NCBI RefSeq assembly: GCF_018905915.1 | Contig: NZ_CP064782.1 | Location: 1,116,001-1,180,000 of the forward strand | Length of the DNA stretch: 64,000 nt | Origin: Azospira inquinata | GTDB taxonomy: Bacteria; Pseudomonadota; Gammaproteobacteria; Burkholderiales; Rhodocyclaceae | Direction of reading: 5' to 3' | Part shown: positions 27,738-36,628 of the stretch, in pieces | How the letters are laid out: each line of letters opens with the position of its first letter | How positions within the stretch are numbered: position 1 is the stretch's first letter | Position numbers and translations under genes: made by a program | The notes under the pieces: model-generated | What the model was told of the DNA's origin: nothing | What the model saw: the letters and a program-made list of their open reading frames with translations, nothing else | Database searches by the model: none

Positions 27738-30080
27738 TCAGGCCGCCTTGCGGGCCTCCGGTTTATTTAGGGCCGAGGCCACACCAAAGTCCGACGGAAA
27801 ATCATCCACCCGGATAACCCGGTCCCGCAGGGCATTACGGCGCTGGAGCAAGGCGTATTCGGCGGCATTCACCACACCGGCGGACAGGGCGGCCTGGGCC
27901 ACATCCCGCACATTGGCCAGGGGATTGGCGTCGAACAGCCCCTGTTTTTCGGCTTCCCGAATTTTGGCTTCGATGGGTTCAGCCTCCAGGGTGGCGGCCA
28001 GGGCCAGTTCCACGGCCCCCACCGCATCCTCTTCCGTCTTGGCTACATAGCAGCCAGCGGTAAGCCGATCCCGGGTGGCCCCGGGGGCGATCAACGCCTT
28101 GGCCACATGATGGCCGATGGCATCGGCGGGGGCCCGGTGGGGGCGGCCCAGGGGGAACAGGAGCGCTTTCAGAGCCCAGCCCACCAGAGGCTTGGGGAAA
28201 TTGGCCAGCACCCCCAGGAAGGCTTCCTGGGCCTGGACCAGGGCATCCTGAACCGACCAGTGCAACAGGGGGAGATCGGCGGACTGGCGGCCTTCCGACT
28301 CGTAACGCTTCAGGGTGGCGGAAATCAGATACATCTGGGCCAGAATGTCTCCCAGGCGGGCGGAAATCTTTTCCTTGCGCTTCAGGCTGCCCCCCAGCAC
28401 CAGCATGGACACGTCGGAAAGAAAGGCAAAGGCAGCGGAAAAGCGGGTCAGCTGCCGATAGTAGGAGTGGGTTTCCGGGGCCACATCGGCGGCGACGGTG
28501 GCGAAGCGGGCACCGGTCAGTCCCAGGGCAAACGCCCGGAGCCCATTACCGGCGGTAAAGGCCAGATGGCCGAAGAGTGCCCGGTCGAAACCGGCCAGAT
28601 CGTTCCCCTGGGCACTCTCCATTTCCGCCAGCACATAGGGATGGCAGCGGACGGCGCCTTGGCCGAAGATGATCAGGCTGCGGGTAAGGATATTGGCCCC
28701 TTCCACCGTGATGCCGATGGGAATCTGCTGATAAGCCCGGCCCAGGAAATTGGAGGGCCCCAGGCAAATGCCCTTGCCGCCGATCACGTCCATGCCGTCA
28801 TTGACCACTTTCCGGGCCCGTTCCGTGACATGGTATTTGGCGATGGCGGAGACGACGGAGGGCTTTTCTCCCAGATCCACGGCCCCGGCGGTCATCACCC
28901 GGGCTGCGTCCATCATGTAGGTATGGGCGCCAATGCGGGTCAGGGCCTCTTCCACCCCTTCAAACTTGCCCACGGCCATCTTGAACTGGCTGCGCACCCG
29001 GGCATAAGCCCCCACGGCCCGGGCCGTCAGTTTGGCCATGCCCGTGTTGGAGGACGGCAGGGAAATGGAGCGCCCCGCCGCCAGGCATTCCATCAACATG
29101 CGCCAGCCCTGGCCCGCCATGGCCGGGCCGCCAATGATGAACTCCAGAGGCATGAACACTTCCTTGCCCCGGGTCGGGCCGTTGTGGAAGGCGGCGTTCA
29201 GGGGGAAGTGACGGGTACCGATTTCCACCCCCGGATGGTCGTGGGGCACCAAGGCACAGGTGATGCCCACGTCCTTCTTGTCCCCCAGAAGCCCCTGGGG
29301 GTCGTAGAGGCGGAAGGCCAGGCCCAGGACGGTGCACACGGGCCCCAGGGTGATGTAGCGCTTATCCCAGGTCACCTTCATGCCCAGGACTTCCCGGCCC
29401 TGCCACTGGCCCTTGCAGACCACTCCGTAGTCCGGGATGGAGGCGGCGTCCGAACCGGCCCAGGGGCTGGTCAGGGCGAAGGCGGGCACATCCAGGCCCC
29501 GGGCCAGGCGGGGGAGGTAATGGTTTTTCTGGGCATCCGTGCCGTAGTGGAGGAGCAGCTCGGCGGGCCCCAGGGAATTGGGCACCATGACGGAGACGGC
29601 CAGGGCGGAGGAGCGGGTGGATAGCTTGGTCACCACCTGGGAATGGGCGTAGGCGGAAAACTCCAGGCCACCGTACTTTTTGGGAATAATCATGCCCAGA
29701 AAGCCCTTTTCCTTGATGTATTGCCAGACCTCCGGCGGCAGGTCATAAAGCTCGTGGGAGACTTTCCAGTCGTCGGTCATGGCGCAGGCCGTCTCCACCT
29801 CATTGTCCAGGAAGGCCTGCTCCTCGGCGCTGAGCCGGGGCTGGGGATAGGCCATAAGCTTGGCCCAGTCCGGCTTACCCCGAAATAGCTCTCCCTCCCA
29901 CCACACCGTACCGGCCTCCAAGGCCTCCCGCTCCGTATCGGACATCTGGGGCAAGATGCGCCGGTAGATGGCCAGCAAAGGCCGGCTCAGCAGGGGGCGG
30001 CGTAGGGGAGGCACTGTCACTAAGGCCAGAACGGCGGCCAGCAGGACCAGAGGTAAAAGCCAGAGGTTCAGGTGCATCAT
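27738..30080 (-). CDS. fadE: FadE-type acyl-CoA dehydrogenase
   Basis: 780 residues, the large membrane-associated form (E. coli FadE 814). The first 25 residues form a membrane helix (LWLLPLVLLAAVLALV). A FadE signature follows (SDTEREALEAGTVWWEGELF), then the acyl-CoA dehydrogenase core with PKKYGGLEFSAYAHS, FALTSPWAGSD, and the FAD/substrate region YHVTERARKVVNDGMDVIGGKGI. It makes trans-2-enoyl-CoA and reduces FAD, the first oxidation step of the pathway. The start is ATG at 30080, just after AAGGAGACAAACC; ATG at 30077 is a minor alternative. It is the first enzyme gene after the regulator. Confidence 0.95.
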   Translation of the reverse strand: MMHLNLWLLPLVLLAAVLALVTVPPLRRPLLSRPLLAIYRRILPQMSDTEREALEAGTVWWEGELFRGKPDWAKLMAYPQPRLSAEEQAFLDNEVETACAMTDDWKVSHELYDLPPEVWQYIKEKGFLGMIIPKKYGGLEFSAYAHSQVVTKLSTRSSALAVSVMVPNSLGPAELLLHYGTDAQKNHYLPRLARGLDVPAFALTSPWAGSDAASIPDYGVVCKGQWQGREVLGMKVTWDKRYITLGPVCTVLGLAFRLYDPQGLLGDKKDVGITCALVPHDHPGVEIGTRHFPLNAAFHNGPTRGKEVFMPLEFIIGGPAMAGQGWRMLMECLAAGRSISLPSSNTGMAKLTARAVGAYARVRSQFKMAVGKFEGVEEALTRIGAHTYMMDAARVMTAGAVDLGEKPSVVSAIAKYHVTERARKVVNDGMDVIGGKGICLGPSNFLGRAYQQIPIGITVEGANILTRSLIIFGQGAVRCHPYVLAEMESAQGNDLAGFDRALFGHLAFTAGNGLRAFALGLTGARFATVAADVAPETHSYYRQLTRFSAAFAFLSDVSMLVLGGSLKRKEKISARLGDILAQMYLISATLKRYESEGRQSADLPLLHWSVQDALVQAQEAFLGVLANFPKPLVGWALKALLFPLGRPHRAPADAIGHHVAKALIAPGATRDRLTAGCYVAKTEEDAVGAVELALAATLEAEPIEAKIREAEKQGLFDANPLANVRDVAQAALSAGVVNAAEYALLQRRNALRDRVIRVDDFPSDFGVASALNKPEARKAA

Positions 30081-30100
30081 GGTTTGTCTCCTTTTAGGGT

Positions 30101-30129
30101 CTCCCACCGATCTACGTCGGCATGGGGAG
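30101..30129 (-). other. Imperfect hairpin, regulator to fadE
   Basis: The CTCCC-A-CCGA / TCGG-CAT-GGGGAG stem has an internal bulge and a 6-base loop and fills most of the 60-base gap between tetR and fadE, close to the fadE ribosome site. It could modulate fadE translation or mark a processing point. Confidence 0.4.
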
Positions 30130-30140
30130 TCGTGATTGAT

Positions 30141-30830
30141 TCAGGGGCCAGCGGGGGGCAAGGGGGCACGCAGGCCGCCGAGCAGGAATGACATGAGCCG
30201 GGGTAGCAGCTTGGCCGGAGCCTCCTCGTCGTCCTGGGGGGGAATGCCCCAATCGGTGATGATGCGCAGGGCGTCAGTGCCCGCAATGGCGTAGGAAGTA
30301 GCCCCCAGCATGAAGTGGAAGCGCCAGACGATTTCCGCCTTGGGCACGTCGGGGAGGGCCGTAAACAGGGCCTGTTTGTAGTGCTCCACCACGGCCGCGT
30401 ATTCCTCGGCAAAAAAAGCCCGGATGAATTCGGAGGGCTCGGTAAGGGTGCGGCCGATCAGGCGCATGAAGGTCCGGCCTCCCTGCTCGTCCTGCTCGGC
30501 CATACGGATCAGGGTGCCAAAAAAGGCATCCACGATCTGGGAAGGCTTTACCCGCCCGTCCGGCGACTGACGCTCCAGCTCATCCAGGAGCCGCAGTCGT
30601 TCCCGGTTCAGCCAGGTGAGGCGGCGCCGGAACACTTCCTGGATGAGCTGTTCCTTGGAGCCGAAGTGATAATTCACCGCCGCCAGATTGACCTCTGCGC
30701 CGCCGGTGATCATGCGCATGGACGTGGCGTCGAAGCCGTTTTCCGTAAAAAGACGCTCGGCCGTATCCAGGATCCGTTCCCGGGTAGCGGCGGCGATTTT
30801 GCTATCGTTGGTGGCAGCGAGGGCAGCCAT
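30141..30830 (-). CDS. TetR-family regulator, PsrA-like
   Basis: 229 residues from the ATG at 30830. An upstream reading to 30875 would start inside the promoter and is rejected. The N-terminal helix-turn-helix reads RERILDTAERLFTENGFDATSMRMI, then GAEVNLAAVNYHFGSKEQLIQEVF, which strongly resembles PsrA-type regulators. The C-terminal ligand domain resembles TetR_C of the fatty-acid group. PsrA relatives bind long-chain acyl groups and release DNA when they are present. It is first in the operon and lies next to a CAAAC-N4-GTTT palindrome, so autoregulation and fad control are likely. Confidence 0.88.
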   Translation of the reverse strand: MAALAATNDSKIAAATRERILDTAERLFTENGFDATSMRMITGGAEVNLAAVNYHFGSKEQLIQEVFRRRLTWLNRERLRLLDELERQSPDGRVKPSQIVDAFFGTLIRMAEQDEQGGRTFMRLIGRTLTEPSEFIRAFFAEEYAAVVEHYKQALFTALPDVPKAEIVWRFHFMLGATSYAIAGTDALRIITDWGIPPQDDEEAPAKLLPRLMSFLLGGLRAPLPPAGP

Positions 30831-30855
30831 GGATTTTCCAACCTTCTTATAATTT

Positions 30856-30869
30856 AAAACGAACGTTTG
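30856..30869 (-). promoter_or_regulatory. Putative PsrA-type operator
   Basis: On the minus strand the sequence CAAACGTTCGTTTT contains perfect arms AAACG/CGTTT around TT (30857-30868). It fits the G/CAAAC-N(2-4)-GTTTG/C consensus known for Pseudomonas PsrA. It begins one base after the -10 box, so a bound repressor would cover the transcription start. Confidence 0.7.
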
Positions 30870-30870
30870 A

Positions 30871-30898
30871 ATCATACCGAATGCATCCGCCTTGGCAA
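30871..30898 (-). promoter_or_regulatory. Promoter of the fatty-acid degradation operon
   Basis: On the minus strand TTGCCA (complement of 30893-30898), a 16-base spacer and TATGAT (complement of 30871-30876) lie 41 bases upstream of the tetR start. It abuts the PsrA-type palindrome. No comparable promoter is seen further inside the operon, so this may drive all genes down to DUF4442. Confidence 0.65.
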
Positions 30899-31012
30899 GA
30901 GTTTTTTTTCATTCTTTTGCCATTCTTTTTCCCCGGCGCGCCCCCTGGTCAAGGTGACGTAGCGGGCCTACACTTGCCCCGCCCTTTTTCCCTAGCGTTC
31001 TCTGCGCCTGCT

Positions 31013-31456
31013 ATGAAGACCCTATTTCCTCGCCTCTCTCGCCTCCTCCCCCTTTTCCTGACCCTGCTGTTGGGGGCCTGTGCCACCCCAGGTAACCAAC
31101 GGCCCGTGCTCTATCCCAATGACCACCTGAACCGGGTGGGCCAGGCCCGGGCCCAGGAAGACGTGGATCACTGCCAGGGCAAAGCCCAGGAAGCGGGCCT
31201 GTCTCCTACGGGAGGCAGCCAGGTGTTGCGTAGCGGTGCGGAGGGGGCGGCGGTGGGCGCTGCGGCGGCGGCAGCGGGCAGCCTGATCCGGGGCAGCAAT
31301 CACTGGGGGCAGAATGCGGCAGCGGGCGCCGCTGCCGGTGGGGCAGCCGGAGCGGTACATGGGGCCTTCCGGGGGGACAAAGCTAATCCGGTGTATCGGA
31401 ATTTTGTCCAGCGCTGCCTGCGGGATATGGGCTACGACGTTATCGGCTGGAACTGA
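31013..31456 (+). CDS. Lipoprotein with glycine-zipper region
   Basis: 147 residues from the ATG at 31013. A signal peptide with a lipobox (LLLGAC, Cys near residue 19) predicts lipid anchoring; the residue after Cys is Ala, not Asp, so outer-membrane sorting is likely. After a hydrophilic part comes an Ala/Gly-rich stretch (AAVGAAAAAAGSLIRG and NAAAGAAAGGAAGAVHG) of the glycine-zipper kind, and the end FVQRCLRDMGYDVIGWN is typical of a family of small envelope proteins. The precise role is unknown. The gene stands alone, divergent from the fad operon. Confidence 0.85.
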   Translation: MKTLFPRLSRLLPLFLTLLLGACATPGNQRPVLYPNDHLNRVGQARAQEDVDHCQGKAQEAGLSPTGGSQVLRSGAEGAAVGAAAAAAGSLIRGSNHWGQNAAAGAAAGGAAGAVHGAFRGDKANPVYRNFVQRCLRDMGYDVIGWN

Positions 31457-31548
31457 TTGCTCCGGAGGCACCGAAAGGGCGGGCCCGAGGTGGCCCTGAG
31501 CCGCCACCGGATAACGGGCACCCCGCTCCCGGCCTGATAAAATGGGCC

Positions 31549-33354
31549 ATGCGCCATACCCTGCCCCCCGATCCCCAACGGCCTGCCCCGGAACTGCACA
31601 TCTGGCCGACCCTGAAAGCCCTTTTCCCCTACCTCTGGCAATTCAAGGGCCGGGTTTCCCTGGCCATGGCCTGCTTATTGGGCGCGAAGCTGGCCAATGT
31701 GGCCGTGCCCATCGTTTTCAAGCACATCATCGACGCATTGACCGGGCCCCGCAGCCTTCTGGCCCTGCCCTTAGTGCTGTTGCTGCTCTACGGCTTGCTT
31801 CGCTTTGGCACGTCCCTGTTTACCGAACTCCGGGAAATGCTCTTTGCCCGGGTCACCCAGCGGGTGGTCCGGCACGTGGCTCTACAGGTGTTCGGCCACC
31901 TACACAGCCTATCCCTGCGCTTCCACCTGGATCGCCAGACCGGGGGGGTCTCCCGGGATATTGAACGGGGCACCCGCTCCATAGCCAGTCTGATCAGTTA
32001 CACCCTCTATTCCATTCTCCCCACCCTGGTGGAACTGGCCCTGGTGCTGGGCATCCTCATTGCCCGCTATGACCCGGCCTTCGCCGTCATCACCGGGATC
32101 TCCCTGGTCACCTACATTCTTTACACCGTCTGGCTGAGCAACCGGCGCATCGCCATTCGCCGGGCGGTCAATGAAACGGACTCCCGGGCCAACACCCGGG
32201 CGGTGGATAGCCTGCTCAATTACGAAACGGTCAAATACTTCAACAACGAGGATTTTGAGGCCCACCGCTACGATACGGACCTGGCCCAATGGGAAGACGC
32301 CACCACCCGCAGCCAGATCAGCCTTTCCCTGCTAAATCTGGGGCAACAGGCCATCATCGCCCTGGGCATCACCGCCATGATGTGGCGAGCCACCCTGGGG
32401 GTACTGGACGGTTCCATGACCGTGGGGGACTTGGTGCTGGTCAATGCCTTCCTGATGCAGCTTTACATGCCCCTCAATTTCCTCGGCGTGGTCTACCGGG
32501 AAATCCGCCAGGCCCTGACGGATATTGAACGCATGTTCGCCCTGCTCAATGAACACCAGGAAATCGGGGATCGTCCCAACGCCCAGGTGTTGGACCGGGG
32601 CCCGGCGGAAATCCGCTTCCATCAGGTGGACTTCGGCTACCAACCAACCCGTTCCATCCTTCAAGGGGTCAGCTTTACCATTCCGGCGGGAAAAACTCTG
32701 GCAGTAGTCGGGGAATCGGGGGCGGGGAAATCCACCCTAGCCCGCCTGCTCTACCGCTTTTACGATGTGACTGGGGGAGCCATCACTATCAACGGCACAG
32801 ACCTGCGGGACCTGACCCAACACAGCCTGCGCAGCGCCATCGCCATCGTTCCCCAGGACACGGTGCTGTTCAACAACAGCATTTTCTACAACATCCAGTA
32901 CGGTCGCCCCGGGGCTTCCCGGGAAGAGGTCATCAAAGCCGCGGAGGCAGCCCAGCTAGGCGCTTTTATCGCCTCCCTCCCCGAGGGCTGGGACACCCCG
33001 GTAGGGGAACGGGGCTTGAAGCTATCCGGGGGAGAAAAGCAGCGGGTAGCCATCGCCCGGGCCCTACTGAAAAATCCCCCCATCCTCATTTTCGATGAAG
33101 CTACCTCTGCCCTGGATTCGGCTACGGAACAAGCCATCCAGGGACAGCTCACGGAAGCAGCCCGGGGCCGCACCACCCTGATTATCGCCCACCGCCTCTC
33201 CACCATCCGGGAGGCGGATCGGATTCTGGTACTCAAAGCCGGCCAGGTGGTGGAAAGCGGCAGCCACGAGGAACTCCTGGCTGCCCGGGGCAACTACTAC
33301 ACCATGTGGCAGCTCCAGCAGGCAGCGGATCAGGGAGAAGAAGATTTGCAGTAG
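31549..33354 (+). CDS. Atm1/ABCB7-type ABC exporter
   Basis: 601 residues: a half-transporter with an N-terminal six-helix domain (about 30-330) and a C-terminal ATPase. Walker A is GESGAGKST near residue 387, the signature is LSGGEKQRVAIARALL, Walker B is ILIFDEATSALDS, and the H-loop is IIAHRLSTI. The leading WPTLKALFPYLW and GRVSLAMACLLGAKLANVAVPIVFKHIID segments match the Atm1/HMT1 branch, whose characterised members export glutathione-linked compounds, including metal conjugates. The start codon at 31549 has a weak ribosome site. It works as a homodimer in the inner membrane; the substrate here is inferred only. Confidence 0.92.
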   Translation: MRHTLPPDPQRPAPELHIWPTLKALFPYLWQFKGRVSLAMACLLGAKLANVAVPIVFKHIIDALTGPRSLLALPLVLLLLYGLLRFGTSLFTELREMLFARVTQRVVRHVALQVFGHLHSLSLRFHLDRQTGGVSRDIERGTRSIASLISYTLYSILPTLVELALVLGILIARYDPAFAVITGISLVTYILYTVWLSNRRIAIRRAVNETDSRANTRAVDSLLNYETVKYFNNEDFEAHRYDTDLAQWEDATTRSQISLSLLNLGQQAIIALGITAMMWRATLGVLDGSMTVGDLVLVNAFLMQLYMPLNFLGVVYREIRQALTDIERMFALLNEHQEIGDRPNAQVLDRGPAEIRFHQVDFGYQPTRSILQGVSFTIPAGKTLAVVGESGAGKSTLARLLYRFYDVTGGAITINGTDLRDLTQHSLRSAIAIVPQDTVLFNNSIFYNIQYGRPGASREEVIKAAEAAQLGAFIASLPEGWDTPVGERGLKLSGGEKQRVAIARALLKNPPILIFDEATSALDSATEQAIQGQLTEAARGRTTLIIAHRLSTIREADRILVLKAGQVVESGSHEELLAARGNYYTMWQLQQAADQGEEDLQ

Positions 33355-33457
33355 GGCTTCTGCCCCCTGGCCCGGTTGAAGGCTGGCCCACTCCCGCCCC
33401 GAGTTCTCCCCCTCCCTACACGGTCCAGGATTGCTTCCCCACGGGGCCTTCCGCAAA

Positions 33458-33489
33458 TAAAAAAGCCAGGCACAGGCCTGGCTTTTTTT
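33458..33489 (-). terminator. Terminator of the ribosomal super-cluster
   Basis: The eight-base stem AGCCAGGC/GCCTGGCT has a 4-base loop, with a T-run on each strand. It starts 17 bases after the rplQ stop and also ends the converging ABC-exporter transcript. Confidence 0.9.
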
Positions 33490-33506
33490 GCTACGAAACC
33501 CTTGGC

Positions 33507-33911
33507 TTATTCAGCAGAGGCTTCCGCAGGAGCTTCAACGGCTTCTTGGGGCTCGGGGCGATCCAGCAGTTCCACGATGGCCAGGGGAGCATTGTCCCCG
33601 TCACGGAAACCGCACTTCAGGATACGCAGGTAGCCACCGTTACGGGATGCGTAACGGGGTCCGAGCTCGTCGAACACCTTGACGACGATTTCCCGGTCAC
33701 GGAGACGGTCAAACGCCAGACGGCGGTTGGCCAGACTCGGCTTCTTGCCCAGGGTGATGATCGGTTCAACAACCCGACGCAACTCCTTGGCCTTCGGCAG
33801 AGTGGTCTTGATGACTTCGTGGCGCAACAGGGAGACGCTCATGTTGCGCAGCATCGCCAGGCGGTGGGCACTGGTACGATTCAATTTGCGGAGACCCAGA
33901 CGGTGACGCAT
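33507..33911 (-). CDS. rplQ: 50S ribosomal protein L17
   Basis: 134 residues; last gene of the ribosomal cluster. It starts [20 protein letters not shown], the conserved L17 N-terminus that contacts 23S rRNA near the exit tunnel. The tail after about residue 115 is rich in Glu, Ala and Pro and longer than the 127 residues of E. coli L17. The AGAGAGGAA ribosome site precedes the ATG. It follows rpoA by 29 bases, as in the classical alpha operon. Confidence 0.97.
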   Translation of the reverse strand: MRHRLGLRKLNRTSAHRLAMLRNMSVSLLRHEVIKTTLPKAKELRRVVEPIITLGKKPSLANRRLAFDRLRDREIVVKVFDELGPRYASRNGGYLRILKCGFRDGDNAPLAIVELLDRPEPQEAVEAPAEASAE

Positions 33912-33940
33912 TTTCTATTCCTCTCTATTCGCGAAACGCG

Positions 33941-34915
33941 TTAGACCTTTTCCAGACCAGCGGGCGGCCAGTTTTCCAACTTCATGCCCAAGGTCAAGCC
34001 ACGCGCAGCCAGAACTTCCTTGATTTCGTTGAGCGATTTGCGCCCCAGGTTCGGAGTCTTCAGCAGTTCGTTTTCGGTCCGCTGAATCAGATCGCCAATA
34101 TAGTAGATGTTTTCCGCCTTCAAGCAGTTGGCAGAACGCACCGTCAATTCCAGGTCATCCACCGGACGCAGCAGCACCGGATCCACCTGGGCGGGTTTCT
34201 GGGCTTCCACTTGGGGAGCGGTGCCTTCCAGATCCGCGAAGACGGAAAGCTGTTCCATCAGAATCCGAGCAGCGGTACGGATGGCTTCTTCCGGATCAAC
34301 GACACCGTTGGTTTCGATGTCCATGATCAGCTTATCCAGGTCGGTACGTTGCTCAACCCGGGCGCTTTCCACGGAATAGCTCACCCGGCGCACCGGGCTG
34401 AAGGAAGCATCCAGCACCAGCTTGCCGATGCTCTTTTCGTCCCCCAGGTTGCGCATGGTACCGGGAACATAGCCCCGGCCCTTGGAAACCTTGAGTTCGA
34501 TAGCCAGTTTGCCACCGGGAGAAACGTGGGCAAGAACGTGATCCGGGTTGATGATTTCCACATCGTGGCTCAACTCGATATCACCGGCCTTCACCACACC
34601 TTCGCCGTCGTGCTTCAACTGCAGCACCACTTCATCCCGGCCGTGCAGCTTGAAGACAATACCCTTCAGGTTCAGAAGGATGTCCACCACGTCTTCTTGC
34701 ACCCCATCGATCGTGGAGTACTCATGGAGTACCCCTTCGATCGCCACTTCCGTGGGGGCGTAGCCCTGCATGGAGGACAGAAGAATCCGCCGCAGGGCGT
34801 TGCCCAGGGTGTGACCGTAACCGCGTTCAAACGGCTCCATCACCACCCGCGCTTGCACCGGCGACAGACTTTGCACATCAATGATGCGCGGTTTTAAAAG
34901 TCCACTGCTTTGCAT
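33941..34915 (-). CDS. rpoA: RNA polymerase alpha subunit
   Basis: 324 residues. The N-terminal domain (about 1-230) contains the dimerisation motif [22 protein letters not shown] linker rich in Ala, Pro and Gln follows, and the C-terminal domain (about 250-310) has the helices that bind UP elements and activators ([22 protein letters not shown], then [24 protein letters not shown]). It initiates polymerase assembly by dimerising and binding beta and beta'. AAAGGAC lies before the ATG. Position between rpsD and rplQ is classical. Confidence 0.98.
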   Translation of the reverse strand: MQSSGLLKPRIIDVQSLSPVQARVVMEPFERGYGHTLGNALRRILLSSMQGYAPTEVAIEGVLHEYSTIDGVQEDVVDILLNLKGIVFKLHGRDEVVLQLKHDGEGVVKAGDIELSHDVEIINPDHVLAHVSPGGKLAIELKVSKGRGYVPGTMRNLGDEKSIGKLVLDASFSPVRRVSYSVESARVEQRTDLDKLIMDIETNGVVDPEEAIRTAARILMEQLSVFADLEGTAPQVEAQKPAQVDPVLLRPVDDLELTVRSANCLKAENIYYIGDLIQRTENELLKTPNLGRKSLNEIKEVLAARGLTLGMKLENWPPAGLEKV

Positions 34916-34953
34916 GTGCTGTCCTTTGTCCGTTCAGTCAAACTTCCCAAGCA

Positions 34954-35583
34954 TTACTTGGAATAAAGTTCGATAACCAGGCTTTCGTTAATGGTGGACG
35001 GCAGTTCGGAGCGCTGCGGACGGGCCTTGAAGGTTCCCTTGCCGGCCTTGGCATCCACTTCCAGCCATTCGGGGAAACCACGGCCTTCAGCGGCTTCCAG
35101 AGCGGCTTTAACGCGCAGGGAGCCACGGGCCTTTTCGGTCAGTTCCACCACGTCCCCGGGACGCACTTGGAAAGACGGAATATTGACCCGGTGACCATTA
35201 ACCAGAATGCCGTTGTGGCGAACCACTTGGCGGGACTCGGAGCGGGAGGCGCCAAAACCCATGCGATAAACCACGGAGTCCAGACGGCTTTCCAGCAGTT
35301 GCAGCAGATTTTCGCCGGTCACGCCCTTGCGACGGTCGGCTTCCCGGTACACGGACCGGAACTGGCCTTCCAGCACGCCGTAAATACGACGAATTTTTTG
35401 CTTTTCGCGCAGGTGAACGCCATAGTCGGAAAGCCGTTGGCCGGACTTTTGACCATGTTGCCCAGGGGCGTAGGACCGACGTTCAACGGAGCACTTGTCC
35501 GTAAAGCACTTTTCGCCCTTCAGGAACAGCTTTTCGCCTTCCCGGCGGCACTGACGGCACTTAGGATCGAGATTACGAGCCAC
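34954..35583 (-). CDS. rpsD: 30S ribosomal protein S4, zinc-binding form
   Basis: 209 residues starting with GTG at 35583 after AGGAG. S4 nucleates assembly of the 16S 5' domain and in E. coli represses the alpha operon by binding its leader. The N-terminus contains Cys at 9, 12, 26 and 31 ([18 protein letters not shown] and TDKC), the four-Cys zinc-type version; E. coli S4 lacks it. The S4 RNA-binding fold ([18 protein letters not shown]) follows. The short spacing to rpsK is typical. Confidence 0.97.
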   Translation of the reverse strand: MARNLDPKCRQCRREGEKLFLKGEKCFTDKCSVERRSYAPGQHGQKSGQRLSDYGVHLREKQKIRRIYGVLEGQFRSVYREADRRKGVTGENLLQLLESRLDSVVYRMGFGASRSESRQVVRHNGILVNGHRVNIPSFQVRPGDVVELTEKARGSLRVKAALEAAEGRGFPEWLEVDAKAGKGTFKARPQRSELPSTINESLVIELYSK

Positions 35584-35595
35584 GTTAAACTCCTA

Positions 35596-35985
35596 TTAGA
35601 TACGACGCTTCTTCGGGGGACGGCAACCATTGTGAGGAATGGGCGTCACGTCGGAGATGGCAGTGATCTTCATACCCAGAGCATTCAGGGCACGAACGGC
35701 GGATTCGCGGCCAGGGCCAGGGCCCTTGATCCGGACTTCCAAGTTCTTCACTCCGCATTCTTGAGCGGCCTTACCGGCAGCTTCAGCGGCCACCTGGGCA
35801 GCAAAGGGAGTGGACTTACGGGAGCCCTTAAAACCGGCACCACCAGAAGTCGCCCAAGACAGAGCATTGCCTTGCCGGTCGGTGATGGTGATGATGGTGT
35901 TATTGAAAGAAGCATGAATGTGGGCGATACCTTCGGCCACATTCTTTTTTACTTTTTTCCGTACTTTGGCAGCAGTCTTAGCCAT
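35596..35985 (-). CDS. rpsK: 30S ribosomal protein S11
   Basis: 129 residues. The conserved S11 blocks are [45 protein letters not shown] and the basic tail ending [11 protein letters not shown], which contacts 16S rRNA in the platform where the E-site mRNA passes. The N-terminal Lys-rich lead is normal. An AGGATAGGAA ribosome site precedes the ATG. It lies 11 bases after rpsM. Confidence 0.97.
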   Translation of the reverse strand: MAKTAAKVRKKVKKNVAEGIAHIHASFNNTIITITDRQGNALSWATSGGAGFKGSRKSTPFAAQVAAEAAGKAAQECGVKNLEVRIKGPGPGRESAVRALNALGMKITAISDVTPIPHNGCRPPKKRRI

Positions 35986-35996
35986 TTCCTATCCTT

Positions 35997-36359
35997 TTAT
36001 TTACCCTTTTGGATGGCCTTGCGCGGACCCTTCCGGGTACGGGCATTGGTCCGGGTGCGTTGCCCGCGGACGGGAAGCCCCTTACGGTGACGCAGACCAC
36101 GGTAGCAGCCCAAATCCATGAGCCGCTTAATGCTCATGGTAACTTCACGACGCAGATCGCCTTCCACGGAGAACTTGGCGACCTCTTCGCGAAGCCGTTC
36201 CATTTCGGCGTCGGTCAGGTCTTTAACTTTGGTAGAACGCTGAACGCCCGCAACGTCGCAGATTTTCTGCGCACGGGAACGTCCAACACCGAAAATCGCG
36301 GTCAAAGCGATCTCGGTATGTTGATGGTTGGGAATATTTACCCCAGCGATACGGGCCAT
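35997..36359 (-). CDS. rpsM: 30S ribosomal protein S13
   Basis: 120 residues. [34 protein letters not shown] is the H2TH-type N-terminus and [25 protein letters not shown] the basic C-terminal tail that reaches the P-site tRNA. S13 bridges the small-subunit head to L5. It is the first gene of the alpha-operon part and has its own promoter just upstream, with a 29-base leader before the ATG. Confidence 0.97.
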   Translation of the reverse strand: MARIAGVNIPNHQHTEIALTAIFGVGRSRAQKICDVAGVQRSTKVKDLTDAEMERLREEVAKFSVEGDLRREVTMSIKRLMDLGCYRGLRHRKGLPVRGQRTRTNARTRKGPRKAIQKGK

Positions 36360-36388
36360 TGAGTCACCCCGAAGATGCGAAACTTGTG

Positions 36389-36418
36389 ATTATACTGTTG
36401 AATTAACTTCAAATTCAA
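36389..36418 (-). promoter_or_regulatory. Alpha-operon promoter upstream of rpsM
   Basis: On the minus strand TTGAAT (complement of 36413-36418), an 18-base spacer and TATAAT (complement of 36389-36394) lie 30 bases before the rpsM start. An inverted repeat GTTGAATT/AATTCAAC (36397-36419) covers the -35 box and most of the spacer. Confidence 0.75.
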
Positions 36419-36439
36419 CCCGAAAACACCACCAGGGAC

Positions 36440-36553
36440 TTAGCCTTGGCGCTGTTTGTGACGGGGATCGCTGCAAATTACGCGAACCACGCCGTGGCGC
36501 CGAATGATCTTGCAATTGCGGCAGATTTTCTTGACAGATGCCAGCACTTTCAT
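36440..36553 (-). CDS. rpmJ: 50S ribosomal protein L36
   Basis: 37 residues ([14 protein letters not shown] ... HKQRQG). Cys11, Cys14, Cys27 and His32 form the CxxC-x12-C-x4-H zinc site, so this is the zinc-binding paralogue. It is a small late-assembly protein of the large subunit. TAGGAG lies 7 bases before the ATG at 36553. Its place between infA and rpsM supports the call; a zinc-free paralogue may exist elsewhere. Confidence 0.95.
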   Translation of the reverse strand: MKVLASVKKICRNCKIIRRHGVVRVICSDPRHKQRQG

Positions 36554-36628
36554 GATTTGCTCCTAAATACCGGGCGCCTGGCGCAGCCAGCCATTAACCC
36601 AATTACATCCAACTGCGTAGAGACTTGC

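Noticed and set aside
28107..29624. Plus-strand open frame of 505 codons opposite fadE
   Set aside because: Antisense shadow; Gly/His/Gln-rich and without domains.
36397..36419. Terminator after rpmJ
   Set aside because: The inverted repeat overlaps a promoter and has no U-tract following a GC-rich stem, so a terminator is unlikely.
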